DNA from: Diplonema papillatum
Lineage: Eukaryota > Euglenozoa > Diplonemea > Diplonemida > Diplonemidae
Direction: 5' to 3'
Assembly: GCA_030068145.1 (NCBI GenBank)
Contig: JAPJBO010000409.1
Location: forward strand, 62,001 to 126,000
Length of the DNA: 64,000 bases
In this document: positions 10,913-21,303 of the stretch, one piece after another
How positions within the stretch are numbered: position 1 is the first letter of the stretch
Layout: each line of letters opens with the position of its first letter
Made by a program: the position numbers and the translations under genes
Notes under the pieces: model-generated
What the model was told of the DNA's origin: nothing
Databases searched by the model: none
The model's input: the letters and a program-made list of their open reading frames with translations, nothing else

Positions 10913-11233
10913 TTACTTGCGCGGGGGCATGACTCTCTTGGGCGGGGCGCGGACCTTCCTCCTCTCGGCGGAACGGACGCGGACCTGTCTGCTGTGGATG
11001 GCGCACGCGACGCAGTGGTTGATCTTGAGGTAGATCTTCGGCAGCTGGTACGAGGAGTAGGCGCACGCCTCGGCCAAGTCACGCACGGCGGCCTGCTCGA
11101 TCATGTTGCGCACAATGAACCGCTTGCACGCCTTGTCCTTCGGCGTCATCTTCGCGCAGTTGTTGCACCGGATCGTCGCGGAGTGGCCACGGCCCTTCTT
11201 GTTACGTCCGTGGTTCCTTCTCTTGATCGTCAT
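10913..11233 (-). CDS. RPS26: 40S ribosomal protein eS26, copy 2
   Basis: Encodes the same 106-residue protein as copy 1 with all four zinc cysteines. The DNA differs from copy 1 only at a few synonymous positions, whereas flanking DNA is unrelated beyond about 12 bp upstream of the ATG and a few bases past the stop. This points to either recent duplication through an RNA or short DNA segment, or to purifying selection with gene conversion. It lies 1.7 kb from copy 1 on the same strand. Confidence 0.96.
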   Translation of the reverse strand: MTIKRRNHGRNKKGRGHSATIRCNNCAKMTPKDKACKRFIVRNMIEQAAVRDLAEACAYSSYQLPKIYLKINHCVACAIHSRQVRVRSAERRKVRAPPKRVMPPRK

Positions 11234-12389
11234 CTTTGCTTTCGGTTTACTTGGATGCTTCCTTTCCGCCTCCCCCCTGCTCTCAAGTTGTATAGATTGT
11301 ATGCAAACCCGCGCAGGGGCAGTGCACGGATGTGTCCGTGGACCAAAGGACTGATCCAGAAATAGACACGATCTACCAATCCAAGGCATGCAACCGCCCA
11401 GAAGGGATCAAACGCTCTGCAAAGACGGAAGCTTCGCTGGTTGGCTTCCCGACGACGCTAAGCTGCTACTACGTGTGATGCTACGCTGTTGATTCGTGCG
11501 GTGGTGCACTGCTACTATGTGTGACGCTACGCTGCCTGCTATTCATGTGATGCTACGCTGCATGCTACGCTGCTAATTCGTGGGATGCCTGCCTGCTACA
11601 CTGCTAATTCGTGTGATTCTACGCTGCATGCTACGCTGCTAATTCGTGTGATGCGTGCCTGTTGCACTGCTAATTCGTGTGATGCTACGCTGCTCTTTCG
11701 TGGGATGCTACGCTGCATGCTACGCTGCTAATTCGTGGGATGCCTGCCTGCTACGCTGCCAATTCGTGTGATGCCTGCCTGTTACACTGCTCTTTCGTGG
11801 GATGCTACGCTGCATGCTACGCTGCTAATTCGTGTGATGCCTGCCTGCTACACTAATTCGTGTGATACTACGCTGCTCTTTCGTGGGATGCTACGCTGCA
11901 TGCAACGCTGCTACTATATGTGATGCTACGCTGCTATTACTATTGTAGTTGTTTGCGGCGGACGAGGCGGGATGACCGCGCCTAAGAAGAGAGAGGGATA
12001 TAACTCTGTTGAGAAGGGACGCGCAGTGCAGCGTGAATGACCACTCGAAAAAAAATAGAAAGAAACGACAGCCCTTCCTCCCCCTCCCCCTTCCGAAAGG
12101 CAGGAAGACCGTCTTTCGGCTTCTTTTTACGCCATCCTCTTCGCTGCGACCTTGGGCGTTTCAGTCGGTTCCTCGCAATTGTATCCCGTTGAGGCTTTCG
12201 TTCGTGCATACGAAATGCAAGGGGAGATATAGCCATTTTCGGGTCTATCAGCACGCGTTTTCATGGCGCTGGGCTCCCTTCGCAAAAAAAATTCAGGTGA
12301 AGGAAGCAGGTGGAAAAGGTTGAAGAAGAATGGGCAGGGGGCGTGGAGAACGTTTCCCCCTCACCCCCACTCCGCACAAGAGGCCGAGT
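11234..12389. other. Intergenic with a degenerate repeat array
   Basis: Between RPS26 copies 2 and 3; the only clear structure is the array at 11460-11945. No gene seen. Confidence 0.6.
11460..11945 (+). repeat. Degenerate tandem array built from GCTACGCTGC / AATTCGTG words
   Basis: About a dozen irregular units combining GTGATGCTACGCTGC, ATGCTACGCTGCTAATTCGT and GGGATGCCTGCCTGCTAC. Unit length varies from about 30 to 50 bp, suggesting repeated slippage and unequal exchange. Confidence 0.9.
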
Positions 12390-12710
12390 CTACTTGCGCG
12401 GGGGCATGACTCTCTTGGGCGGGGCGCGGACCTTCCTCCTCTCGGCGGAACGGACGCGGACCTGTCTGCTGTGGATGGCGCACGCGACGCAGTGGTTGAT
12501 CTTGAGGTAGATCTTCGGCAGCTGGTACGAGGAGTAGGCGCACGCCTCGGCCAAGTCACGCACGGCGGCCTGCTCGATCATGTTGCGCACAATGAACCGC
12601 TTGCACGCCTTGTCCTTCGGCGTCATCTTCGCGCAGTTGTTGCACCGGATCGTTGCGGAGTGGCCACGGCCCTTCTTGTTACGTCCGTGGTTCCTTCTCT
12701 TGATCGTCAT
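12390..12710 (-). CDS. RPS26: 40S ribosomal protein eS26, copy 3
   Basis: Third copy of the same 106-residue protein, again with only synonymous differences. Upstream of the ATG it diverges at once from copies 1 and 2 apart from AAAG, with a purine stretch AAAAGAGCAGAAAG before the start codon. Zinc ligands C23, C26, C74 and C77 are intact. Confidence 0.96.
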   Translation of the reverse strand: MTIKRRNHGRNKKGRGHSATIRCNNCAKMTPKDKACKRFIVRNMIEQAAVRDLAEACAYSSYQLPKIYLKINHCVACAIHSRQVRVRSAERRKVRAPPKRVMPPRK

Positions 12711-12901
12711 CTTTCTGCTCTTTTCCTTTTATTCACCTGTTCATTTTCGTACATTGGAACCCTCGGATCCCTCATAGATCTATAGGTATGGCTACCGCGT
12801 ACTTGGAATACGGCTGGGTGGTCGCTTTCCCAACAAAGTGTACACGAAAGAAGCCATGCATGCCCCCCCCCAAATCCACCCAGTACGTACTAGCTTTAAA
12901 A

Positions 12902-12985
12902 GAATCCATTCGACGAGGTCGCCCGGAGACTCCAAGACTCTAAAACCCCGGATTCTCAAGCGAACTATAACTCTCAAAAAGAAGA
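12902..12985 (-). repeat. Dispersed repeat DR1, inverted copy
   Basis: Reads on the minus strand as a diverged form of the 6677-6750 copy, with GTCGCCCGGAGACTCCAAG on the plus strand corresponding to the CTCCGGGTGAC end. Confidence 0.7.
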
Positions 12986-13807
12986 GGCGTCGCTGAGCAC
13001 GTGTGCGCGAAGGACCTGTTCTGTATCGCTACACAGCAGGTTCCAACGCTGCCAACTTTTGTACTGACACGTCCACGGCGTGCGTGGTATGTTGCTCCAC
13101 CCCGGACGTGCAGGGCTACTGTAAGTGAATACGTGTTGCCGGCTGCCTCAGTCTCGCTCGGATCGACCAGCCCACACTTCGCCAATGCCAGATCAACCTC
13201 GCAGCTTATTGGACTGGTTAGGTGCCTGCGCCCTCCGTTTTCTGCTTCTTTAGGTCGATCCGAACAATGCAGCGGAAGTGTACTCGCGAAAGCAGGCGAC
13301 CTCGCAAGTTCGAACGGTGCTGTTCGGCATGTGTTGGGCCACCTCTTTGTTTGTGCGCACTAGCGGCTTTTCACCTGATTTGGTGAGTTGCTTTTAGTAC
13401 GCTGCCAACTACTAATTTTTAGTACCAACAATTCTTTTTTCTGGCACTACAAGAAAGCCACTGATCCGGTGCTGCATGATATCATGCCGAATCAAACGGT
13501 CACCAGCCTATCGGTCGTCCCAGGGTACGGTTGTGGCAGTACGCATCTTTTGCTGCTTTCTCACGAACTTGCTCGAAGAGATACTCGTGGAGGAAGTAGG
13601 ATGGGAATGAGATGAGGAGGTGGCCCTCGGCATCGTCAGTGAAGGGTAAGTGGCCGGCGTCTTTGGACAACGTTCCCTGCTCCCGTCCCCGTCATAGGCG
13701 AGCGATGACAGTCTGCATGCGCAGTTGCTGTTGACCCCGGCAACCTGCTCCACTACAGCTCAATCATGTTCTCGTCCTTTGCTTGACGCGTTTCGGTGGA
13801 GAAGAAC

Positions 13808-13930
13808 TGTGAAAACGGGTTTTTGCCTAGAGGCTTTTCGTGTTATTCTGCAGATGCTTTGGGCTATCTTTGTGTCTTTGCTTTCAGTTGTCTTCTTAAC
13901 CATGGTTAAGTGCGCAAATGGTGTCAGCCG
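13808..13930 (+). repeat. Dispersed repeat DR3, copy 1
   Basis: About 120 bp, over 85% alike by eye to 24829-24955, including GCCTAGAGGCTTTTCGTGTT and TTCTTAACCATGGTTAAGTG. The palindrome CTTAACCATGGTTAAG is conserved in both copies. Confidence 0.8.
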
Positions 13931-13989
13931 CGTTTCGGTGGAGAAGAACGCATAGAATGGTCATTGTTTGCTTTTCGAGCGGCGGGCAC

Positions 13990-14480
13990 CCACCGTGTGG
14001 AAACAGGGAAGGGCGAACCGAAAACGTTGAGAGTGTTGTGGCGATAATAATATATCGTGCAAGAGGAACGCAAAAGGAACTGACGGTGTGTGTAGAACTG
14101 TGTGGGGACGTCACCCTCGCAGGGACAACCCCTTGAACCGGGAGGCGGTGAGTCACCGGCCCCGGAACAGCCTGGCTGCGACACCTTAGCAACGAAGTAG
14201 CAACCGACTGACGGTATCCGGGTCCTCGTTCAGTCACGCCTTCGCAATTGGCGAGCTGGGGTTGCGAGACCAGCTCCGGGTGCAGGTGCGTTCATCAGAG
14301 GCCCAGCCAGCAATCTTCTCGATAATAATGTATCGTGCAAGAGGAACGCGAAAGGAACTGACTGGACGTGTGTAGAACTGTGTAGAGGCGTCACCCCTCG
14401 CAGGGACAAGCCCTGGAACAACCGGGAGGGCGGGTGTCCTCGTTCATTCGTGGCAAATCGCGCCCTCGCGATTGACGAGC
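13990..14480 (+). repeat. Two-copy tandem duplication of about 260 bp
   Basis: GATAATAATATATCGTGCAA with following GAGGAACGCAAAAGGAACTG at 14042 recurs at 14319, followed in both by a GTGTAGAACTGTGT and a GGGAGG block. No coding content is apparent. Confidence 0.85.
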
Positions 14481-15014
14481 TGTGTTTGCGAAACCAACTC
14501 CGGGTGCAGACGCGTATACCACTGGCAACCCATTTGCGGGGCTTCTGGTACCGGAGACTTTTGGCACGTATCGTGTTCACGTTGGTCGTTGCGGGCGGTG
14601 AGGACCAGAAGCCGCCCTAACACGCAGGCGCCAGGTTCGACGTGCAGGTGCCAGCCGACTCATTCCAGGTTTTTTGCGGACCCTTGAGGCGTGTCCACAT
14701 TTTCGCCAAGCGGGTGGTCTCTGTTGCCGAGAACCTTTTCGTCAGCCGCCGCAGTGCTGCACCTGCGAGTAGAGGGATGGAGTTTTGTGAGATTGCACCA
14801 GATACAACTGTTGGACCGGGTGTCCAAAAGAAATCTTAATTTTCTGCTCAGGCAGCCCTGTCTGCCTTTCACGGCATGTCTGGTGCAAGCATCAAGTCTT
14901 CTCGGGAGAGAAGACTAGAGAAAAGGAGAAACGGGGGAAAAGGAAGGGGGTGCGGAACTCGTTTTGGAAGGGGGAAGAATACTTGGTTCAGTGTTTAGAC
15001 AGAGCACCCTTCGC

Positions 15015-15180
15015 CTCTAGTGGTTTGCAAGAACGTGCTTGGAATGGATGTGTGCTCAGCATCTCACTGGTCCCGTCTGCACCGTGTTTCGGTCCTTTAA
15101 GTCACGGACACATATGGCGGACCATCATCAGCGCGGAAGGAACCTGAGTGTCTGCAGACAGGATAGCGGTGTGAGTCGGG
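15015..15180 (+). repeat. Dispersed repeat DR2, copy 2
   Basis: The longest copy: CAAGAACGTGCTTGGAATGG, then GTCCCGTCTGCACCGTGTTT and a tail CTGCAGACAGGATAGCGGTG shared with 27745-27900. It overlaps the 3' end of the gene at 15128. Confidence 0.75.
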
Positions 15181-16465
15181 TGATCGTTGCTAGTAGCACA
15201 GGCGGATCCGTCACGGGGAGAAGGCAAGGGGGGGTAGGCATACCGCTCTTCGGGCTCCTGTTTTTTTCGCCGCGCACGAGCGCGAGGTACGTCGAAAGCG
15301 GGCCGATGCCTTGCGTCGCGTACCGGGACTGCGGCGAAAGCCCGGCGTCCCACCGAGCGAGCGCCCTGTGTCGCCTCCTGGGCATCGCGTTCGCCGGCGC
15401 GAGCCCGAGGCTCACGTCGATGAACGGGTCGGTCAGCCCCCACCACGTGGCCCCGTCGCCGTTGGCCAGCAGGTCCAGCCACGGCGTGTTCGCCAGGTCG
15501 TCTGGGAGTGCACACCCGTCGTCCTCCACCCGTTGGCCCGGCGCTCGGACTGGCGGTAAAACCCCACGCCCCCCCCCGTGGCAACCCGCAGCCCCCGCTG
15601 CCGGCGGCTCGCCCTGCGGGAACGCCACCACCGGCCCGTCCGCCGCGCCCCGCGTCGCGTACAGGCAAGCCGGCAGCGGCGACACCCCCGCATCAGACCC
15701 ATCCTCACACCCCGGCGCGCTTACCGGCGAGCCGGCGTTCTCCACGCCCCCCCACACGGCCGCCCGCGCGCGCCCCCCGCCCTCCGGGGCCGGCGGATCG
15801 ACTTCTTGGGCACGCAGGGCGCGCGGCGCTGAGGCCGGATTTTTTACCCGCGGGCCGGTCACCGTCGGAGGGTTGTCCAGGAGCTGGGAGCCGGGAGTCG
15901 ACCCGGCCGCCGCCGCTTGCGGCGGCGGGGGCGCGCCGCGGCGGCGGGGCTGCTGCGGCGCCTGCTTCTGCGGGCGCACCCAGCCGCGGCGTCGCTCGCG
16001 GGGGGCGGCCAGCCAGCTGCGGGCCGGCAGGGTTGCGGCCGGGTAGTGGCACGGCGGCGGTCGGGTCGTCCAGTGGCGCAGGGTGTTCGGGTCCTGCCGC
16101 TGGCGGCGGCGGCGGTGCTCCGCGGCGGTGCCCGGCGCGTCGCTGGTTGGGAGGACCACAGCGAGCTTCCGGCACTGCGCTTCGTACTGGCGGGTGATGT
16201 GCGGCTGCACGTTGGGCTGCCTGGTCAGCAGCGACTCCGCCTTGCCGGTTCGGGGCGCCGGCGCGAAGGCGACCCCCGTTTCCGGGTGGTCCGACGGATC
16301 GTCGGCGCACCACGTGGTCAGGAGGTCCGCCACGCGGTCGCTCGCCGCTTGGAGCACGGACCCCTCGGCTTCGTCGCGGCCGGCCGTGTTGCCGTAGATG
16401 TCCTGCTTCGCCGCCTGCGCCATGGCCACCGCGTCCACGGGAAGCAGCACCCGTATCGGCGGCAT
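15128..16465 (-). CDS. Unrecognised Pro/Ala/Arg-rich protein, start of MPPIRVLLPVDAV
   Basis: A 445-residue single-exon frame. I chose the ATG at 16465 because it follows AACAAAA and because the same MPPIRVLLPVDAVA start is kept in three tandem copies of the gene's 5' end (16674-17653). Residues 1-70 look like a folded, Ala-rich segment; the middle is a low-complexity Pro/Ala/Arg region encoded by very GC-rich DNA; residues 330-400 contain TPWLDLLANGDGATWWGLTD and look ordered again. The last 35 codons fall in dispersed repeat DR2, so the true C terminus may differ. No family recognised. GC content is far above the neighbours. Confidence 0.55.
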   Translation of the reverse strand: MPPIRVLLPVDAVAMAQAAKQDIYGNTAGRDEAEGSVLQAASDRVADLLTTWCADDPSDHPETGVAFAPAPRTGKAESLLTRQPNVQPHITRQYEAQCRKLAVVLPTSDAPGTAAEHRRRRQRQDPNTLRHWTTRPPPCHYPAATLPARSWLAAPRERRRGWVRPQKQAPQQPRRRGAPPPPQAAAAGSTPGSQLLDNPPTVTGPRVKNPASAPRALRAQEVDPPAPEGGGRARAAVWGGVENAGSPVSAPGCEDGSDAGVSPLPACLYATRGAADGPVVAFPQGEPPAAGAAGCHGGGRGVLPPVRAPGQRVEDDGCALPDDLANTPWLDLLANGDGATWWGLTDPFIDVSLGLAPANAMPRRRHRALARWDAGLSPQSRYATQGIGPLSTYLALVRGEKNRSPKSGMPTPPCLLPVTDPPVLLATITRLTPLSCLQTLRFLPR

Positions 16466-17673
16466 TTTTGTTCGCTGCCGCCTCTTTCCTATCCTATTCC
16501 CATGCACTGTATTGAAGGGTGCCAATAAGAAAAGCTAAGTTTAACGACGATGAGCGAGCACAGCTTCCACTACTTAGTGGGTCATGTACTCAAAAGAACT
16601 CGATACTCGGTGGGTACTGTGGTTAGGGCTTGTGCTGGGGAATGGGTTGGCAGAAAGCGACTTCTGCGGCCGGTGTTGTTTCCGGGTGGTCCGACGGATC
16701 GTCGGCGCACCACGTGGTCAGGGGGCTCCGCCACGCGGTCGCTCGCCGCTTGGAGCACGGACCCCTCGGCTTTGTCGCGGCCGGCCGTGTTGCCGTAGAT
16801 GTCCTGCTTCGCCGCCTGCGCCGTAGCCACCGCATCCACGGGAAGGAGCACCCGTATCGGCGGCATTTTTGTTCGCTGCCGCCTCTTTCCTATCCTATTC
16901 CCATGCACTGTATTGAAGGGTGCCAATAAGAAAAGCTAAGTTTAACGACGATGAGCGAGCACAGCTTCCACTACTTAGTGGGTCATGTACTCAAAAGAAC
17001 TCGATACTCGGTGGGTACTGTGGTTAGGGCTTGTGCTGGGGAATGGGTTGGCAGAAAGCGACTTCTGCGGCCGGTGTTGTTTCCGGGTGGTCCGACGGAT
17101 CGTCGGCGCACCACGTGGTCAGGGGGCTCCGCCACGCGGTCGCTCGCCGCTTGGAGCACGGACCCCTCGGCTTTGTCGCGGCCGGCCGTGTTGCCGTAGA
17201 TGTCCTGCTTCGCCGCCTGCGCCGTAGCCACCGCGTCCACGGGAAGGAGCACCCGTATCGGCGGCATTTTTGTTCGCTGCCGCCTCTTTCCTATCCTATT
17301 CCCATGCACTGTATTGAAGCTAGATTTAACGACGATGAGCGAGCACAGCTTCCACTACTTAGTGGGTCATGTACTCAAAAGAACTCGATACTCGGTGGGT
17401 ACTGTGGTTAGGGCTTGTGCTGGGGAATGGGTTGGCAGAAAGCGACTTCTGTGGCCGGTGTTGTTTCCGGGTGGTCCGACGGATCGTCGGCGCGCACCAC
17501 GTGGTCAGGGGGCTCCGCCACGCGGTCGCTCGCCGCTTGGAGCACGGACCCCTCGGCCTCGTCGCGGCCGGCCGTGTTGCCGTAGATGTCCTGCTTCGCC
17601 GCCTGCACCGTAGCCACCGCGTCCACGGGAAGCAGCACCCGTATCGGCGGCATTTTTGTGCACTCCGGTTAGC
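16466..17673 (-). repeat. Tandem array of three 5'-end copies of the 15.1-16.5 kb gene
   Basis: Units of about 401, 401 and 386 bp repeat the first roughly 64 codons, start codon and upstream DNA of the preceding gene. Copies start at ATG 16866, 17267 and 17653. Each has an extra C after codon 46 (GCGGAGCCCCCTGACC against GCGGACCTCCTGACC), shifting the frame, then joins unrelated DNA beginning AACAACACCGG. Copy 4 has a further GC insertion. Being head-to-tail with promoter-proximal DNA, they may be transcribed as truncated frames. Confidence 0.85.
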
Positions 17674-18387
17674 TAAAGTAAACTTAAGATTTCCCCCCCG
17701 GCGCACCCGCTTCCTTCGTATTTCGTCGACCTGAGCAACAAACGCGAAGTACGATCAGTTGCCATCAAACTTGGTTATTCCATCGGGTGAGCTGACCCGA
17801 ATTGTCGGTAAAAATCAGTCCCCTTCCAGCTCAGGCTCAAGAATCGAGTAAGGAGTGCTCGAAAGCGAAGCCTCGTGCAGGTTCCTACTCTGTCCCTCCC
17901 TTCTCTATGTGGGCTGTACGTTTCAGTAACGTGTCGACTACAACAACGTGCAATCGACGGACCCAGGGAGAGAGAGCGAGTCAGATGATCGCTTGGACGA
18001 TGTTGCCAAGTGGGGTAAAAAGAAACTGCTTGAACACCTTTCAGGAGCTTATGTTCAGGACACCGCCTCAACACAAGAGTTGTGGGCGAAAAGCAAGACT
18101 GCCAGGTACTGGCGAGGCAAGCAGAGCGGTTGATTGTAAGGTATGCCGGTGTCGGTACTGCACACTGCGCTTTTGCGAGATTGGCAGGTTGCACGTTTGT
18201 AGCAGGCGGAAGAAGAGAGACACGTCGACACACGAAGTGCGCAAGATAACCAACCGCGTCCGTTTGGCTGTGGTGCGAGTAGAACTAATCAAGCGAAGAT
18301 TATGTTGAGGCTCTGAACGTACGGATCTCGCATTCGGCACTGCCTTCCTCGGACGACGAAGGTAAGGTTTCTCGCAATTCCCTCCTC
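17674..18387. other. Intergenic; no gene recognised
   Basis: Short frames on both strands without recognisable features. The segment lies between two arrays of gene fragments. Confidence 0.5.
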
Positions 18388-18967
18388 TTACATGTACCTG
18401 GGCAGCCTCCAGATTGCCTGCAAAGGAGGAGACAGCTTGCGTGTACGCCGGCTCAAATCGTGTTCACGCTTCCTTCGTTTAGTTTGCTCTGCCGCAGCCC
18501 GGATGCGTAGATCTGAAGTGGTGACACATTGACGATCCTGTTCCAGTCCACAGGACCCGGATGCAGTCGTCTCCTTTTGAAGGAAGAGTTGGCTTGAAAC
18601 GGTTGTCGCGCAGACAGGGGCGTGACCAGTACGTGGAAGGGAAACCCGTCTTGGTGCAGCAGGATGATGTCCTTGCGCACAGAGAGCAACTCGTCCGCGT
18701 TGGCTCAAGTCGTGTTCACGCGTTCTTTGCTTGAGGTGCAGGCGTGTCGGGTGCTTGGCTGCTGTCAGCCGCGGGATCTTCCGTCTGTTCAGCGGGCTCC
18801 GGGAGGTCGATTTCAATGACGCCGGTCGCGTAGTACCAGCGGCTGCATGTCCTTGATGTCCGGGTTGCCTTCGATGACGGGCACTTTGAAGGGAAACCCG
18901 TCTTGGTGCAGCAGGATGATGTCCTCGCGCACTTAGAGCAACTCGTCCGCGTTGGCTCGAGTCGTGT
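18388..18967 (-). pseudogene. Decayed partial copies of the 3' half of the downstream-adjacent 267-residue gene
   Basis: At least two fragments repeat the stretch encoding LHQDGFPFKVPVIEGNP and DIKDMQ, together with the 3' end of the gene at 18968-19771 (compare 18700-18850 and 18880-18967 with 18968-19060 and 19300-19400). Frames are shifted and stop codons intervene. The far end (18500-18590) is dispersed repeat DR5, also found at 7515-7610. Confidence 0.75.
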
Positions 18968-19771
18968 TCACGCGTTCTTTGCTTGAGGCGCAGGCGCGTC
19001 GTGTGCTTGGCTGCTGTCAGCCGCGGGATCCTCCATCTGTTCAGCGGGCTCCGGGAGGTCGATTTCAACAACGCCGCCCGTCTTGTGCCACTCCTCCGCG
19101 ACTTCGTCGAGCTTCGCTTGCATGGCGTACCACTGGTTTTCCAGGTCGGCAGGGCACGACGACAGGAGGAGGCCTTCGTTGGCTGCGGCGGCGGCAAGCC
19201 GTTGGCGGAAGTCGACCAGGTCCTCGTGGTCCTCGGGCCGCTCCTCCTCCGAGATCATCGCGTCGGCTTCGTCGCCGGTCGCGTAGTACCAGCGGCTGAA
19301 CTGCATGTCCTTGATGTCCGGGGCCAGCGGGTTGCCTTCGATGACGGGCACTTTGAAGGGAAACCCGTCCTGGTGCAGCAGGATGATGTCCTCGCGCACA
19401 GAGAGCAACTCGTCCGCGTTCGCGGCCGACAAGCGCAGGAGGAATTCGACCCGCTCCCCGTCGTACCACACGTGCTGGAACGCGCGCAGGATGGGACCCC
19501 ACTTGCCGGTCTCCAGGTCGGTAATGGCCCCGTCGGCGTGCCGAATCCACGCGTGTGGTAGCGTGAAGTGCTTGAAGTACTTGTCGTCGGGCACCGCGCA
19601 CACTCCGACGACCATCTCGGTACCCTCGACGCCGTGCCGGGCGCACGCCCGCTGCAGCATGCTGTTCACGTAGAGCCCGCCGGCGGCCGTCAGGAAGTTC
19701 CGCTGCACGAGCTTCAGCACCTCGTACCCGAGGCACTTCGCCAGCGTCACCTGCACCTTCTCTTTCGCCAT
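18968..19771 (-). CDS. Unrecognised 267-residue protein with a HAWxxxxDGxxxD motif
   Basis: The frame extends 22 codons further upstream, but the ATG at 19771 gives the charged start MAKEKVQVTLAKCLGYEVL. Residues 1-170 look globular. C43 and C58 precede H73-A-W, D80-G and D85, a spacing reminiscent of transglutaminase-like or NlpC-like cysteine enzymes, where Cys, His and Asp are catalytic; this is only a resemblance. Residues 195-240 form a probable amphipathic helix (DFRQRLAAAAANEG onward), and the C terminus is acidic and Ala/Pro-rich. Single exon. Partial copies lie directly downstream. Confidence 0.6.
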   Translation of the reverse strand: MAKEKVQVTLAKCLGYEVLKLVQRNFLTAAGGLYVNSMLQRACARHGVEGTEMVVGVCAVPDDKYFKHFTLPHAWIRHADGAITDLETGKWGPILRAFQHVWYDGERVEFLLRLSAANADELLSVREDIILLHQDGFPFKVPVIEGNPLAPDIKDMQFSRWYYATGDEADAMISEEERPEDHEDLVDFRQRLAAAAANEGLLLSSCPADLENQWYAMQAKLDEVAEEWHKTGGVVEIDLPEPAEQMEDPAADSSQAHDAPAPQAKNA

Positions 19772-20235
19772 CGCGCCCAACCCCCCAACCCTCCCGTGGA
19801 GGTGATTTCTCCTGTCGGTTTCGCATTCTGCGGCCATTCTTCGAGCCTAAACGAGCATCCGACCACTTTCTTCCGGTTTCCGAAGCGTTTTAGGGCCACC
19901 TGGGTGGGTCTCGGGTAAGCAGCAAGCCGCCGATAGGGGAAGGGACGGGCGACACACGGTCCGACGGTCTCGACAGTCGGAAGAACGCACACCCGATTCC
20001 TCAGGCGGGATCCATGCAGGACCAACTTTTGCCGAAGAAACGGGCGTCGTCAGAAACCCAAAACTGGAAACCTACCAGACGCGCGCGACATATGGCGCGC
20101 GGAAGAGCGAGCCAATAGCAGGTCTGTGATGCTCCTAAATGTCGTAGGCTGCGCGCGCTACACTGACGCATTGGGTTTAAGAACCTTCCGGACACCGAAC
20201 CTTGAAGAGGATGGGAATTTTTTTGAACTTGCGTC
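19772..20235. other. Upstream region of the 267-residue gene
   Basis: No gene seen. The promoter of the minus-strand gene at 18968-19771 should lie here; I see no clear core element. The end is the target of the hAT-like insertion (CTTGCGTC at 20228-20235). Confidence 0.5.
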
Positions 20236-20578
20236 CAGTGCAGTCAGGCTCGACCGCTCGACCGGTCAAGTCACTTTCCGAAAAAACTTTTTTTTTTGAC
20301 AGGAATTCGCCACAACTTTTTTTTGCACTGGCGAATACAGGTCGAAATCCATCCTATGCCAGAAAAAAATTTCCCCAGGCTACGCATGGGAAAACAACAT
20401 GTGGTGTTTTAGAGTAAAAGCTTGAAACTCTGGGTTTTAGCTGAAACGGGCAGTCTCACAAAGTTAGTACACTGTCGTGCTTCAGTAGTAGGACGGCGTA
20501 ATACGACTTTTCCCGTAGCTTCGCTTGTGAATCATTAGTGCCATGAACAGGCCGACAACCCAGGTTCACTGTCACAAT

Positions 20579-21160
20579 ACAAAAGATGGGCCCAGAGCGA
20601 CGAGTTTTGGGGTTGCAGTGGAGTCTTCAGATGCCTGAGGCAATGGAACACTGTTTTGGTTTTGTAGGTGGGCCTCATTATCATGCAGGGTCAAAACCTT
20701 GTGTCTTTTCGGAAATGGCCAAATTTTTTTTCCGGAAAAAAATTGGGTTTTTTTGAATTTTAAAATTTTGGAACAAAAACTGCGGTATTTTTTAGAGTTA
20801 AAGACTTTTTGAGGAAGTTGAGCATTTTTTTTTTTTTTTTCCAAAAAAAATCTTTGGGGACCATCGGCCCCGCGGGAGCGTTTTAAAAAGACACAAGGTT
20901 TTGACCCTGCATGTTATGACTGCTGTGACCTTGGCATGTGCCTTCGTGGGTGTGCTGCTGCTTCACCACCTTGTTGTAGACCCCAGTAGTCTCTGTATTC
21001 TGGCTGCAGCTGAACATACTGCAATCTGGGAGCTGGTGAGCGGAGTTGGAAATCCAAAAGCTTTCCTTGCCCTTGCCCCCGTGACCTTGGCTTTTGTCAA
21101 AGCTTTCCGTTTTCCCACCATTTTCTACTACTATGAGGCACCCATGGCAGATTTTTCTAA
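20579..21160 (-). pseudogene. Coding remnant within the hAT-like element, interrupted by a MITE
   Basis: Removing the MITE at 20682-20913 with one ATAA copy joins two frames exactly: ...QGHSSH then NEAHLQNQNSVPLPQASED, giving an open stretch of about 110 codons ending at 20579. Its upstream part contains CHGCLIVVENGGKTESF. I do not recognise it as a transposase domain; it may be a hAT fragment or captured host sequence. Confidence 0.45.
20682..20913 (-). mobile_element. NTAN-MITE copy 1 (TSD TTAT)
   Basis: Terminal inverted repeats start CATGCAGGGTCAAAACCTTG. TTAT occurs at 20678-20681 and 20914-20917. About 232 bp; GC-rich CGGCCCCGCGGGAGCG block near the right end. Confidence 0.95.
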
Positions 21161-21303
21161 TTTTTTTTTTTTTTGCCCGGTCGAATCGACACGGGCGCCG
21201 GTCGAATTCGACCGGTGTCCACATTCGACCGCCTTGACCGGTCGAATGTCAATCCGAGAGCAATATTTTTTTTTGTCAATTCGACCGGCCGGTGACTGCA
21301 CTG

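Larger units (their letters stand above)
12711..15127. other. Intergenic; repeats, no recognised gene
   Basis: Contains DR1 (12902-12985), DR3 (13808-13930), a tandem duplication (13990-14480) and DR2 (15015-15180). Minus-strand 12970-13185 reads YSLTVALHVRGGATYHARRG and might be coding, but it resembles no family known to me. Confidence 0.45.
20236..21303. mobile_element. hAT-like DNA element, 1,068 bp, 8-bp target duplication
   Basis: Ends are CAGTGCAGTCA and its inverse, flanked on both sides by CTTGCGTC (20228-20235 and 21304-21311). An 8-bp duplication and a CAGNG-type terminus are hallmarks of the hAT superfamily. Both subterminal zones carry clusters of CGGTCGA / TCGACCG palindromes (20250-20275, 21178-21290), possible transposase-binding sites. 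Inside is a minus-strand coding-like remnant (20579-21160) split by a 232-bp MITE. No intact transposase, so it is non-autonomous or degraded. Confidence 0.85.

Noticed and set aside
12225..12245. TAGCCATTTTCGGGTC as a dinoflagellate-type spliced leader
   Set aside because: Only TAGCCATTTT matches the known leader, with no donor or Sm-like context.
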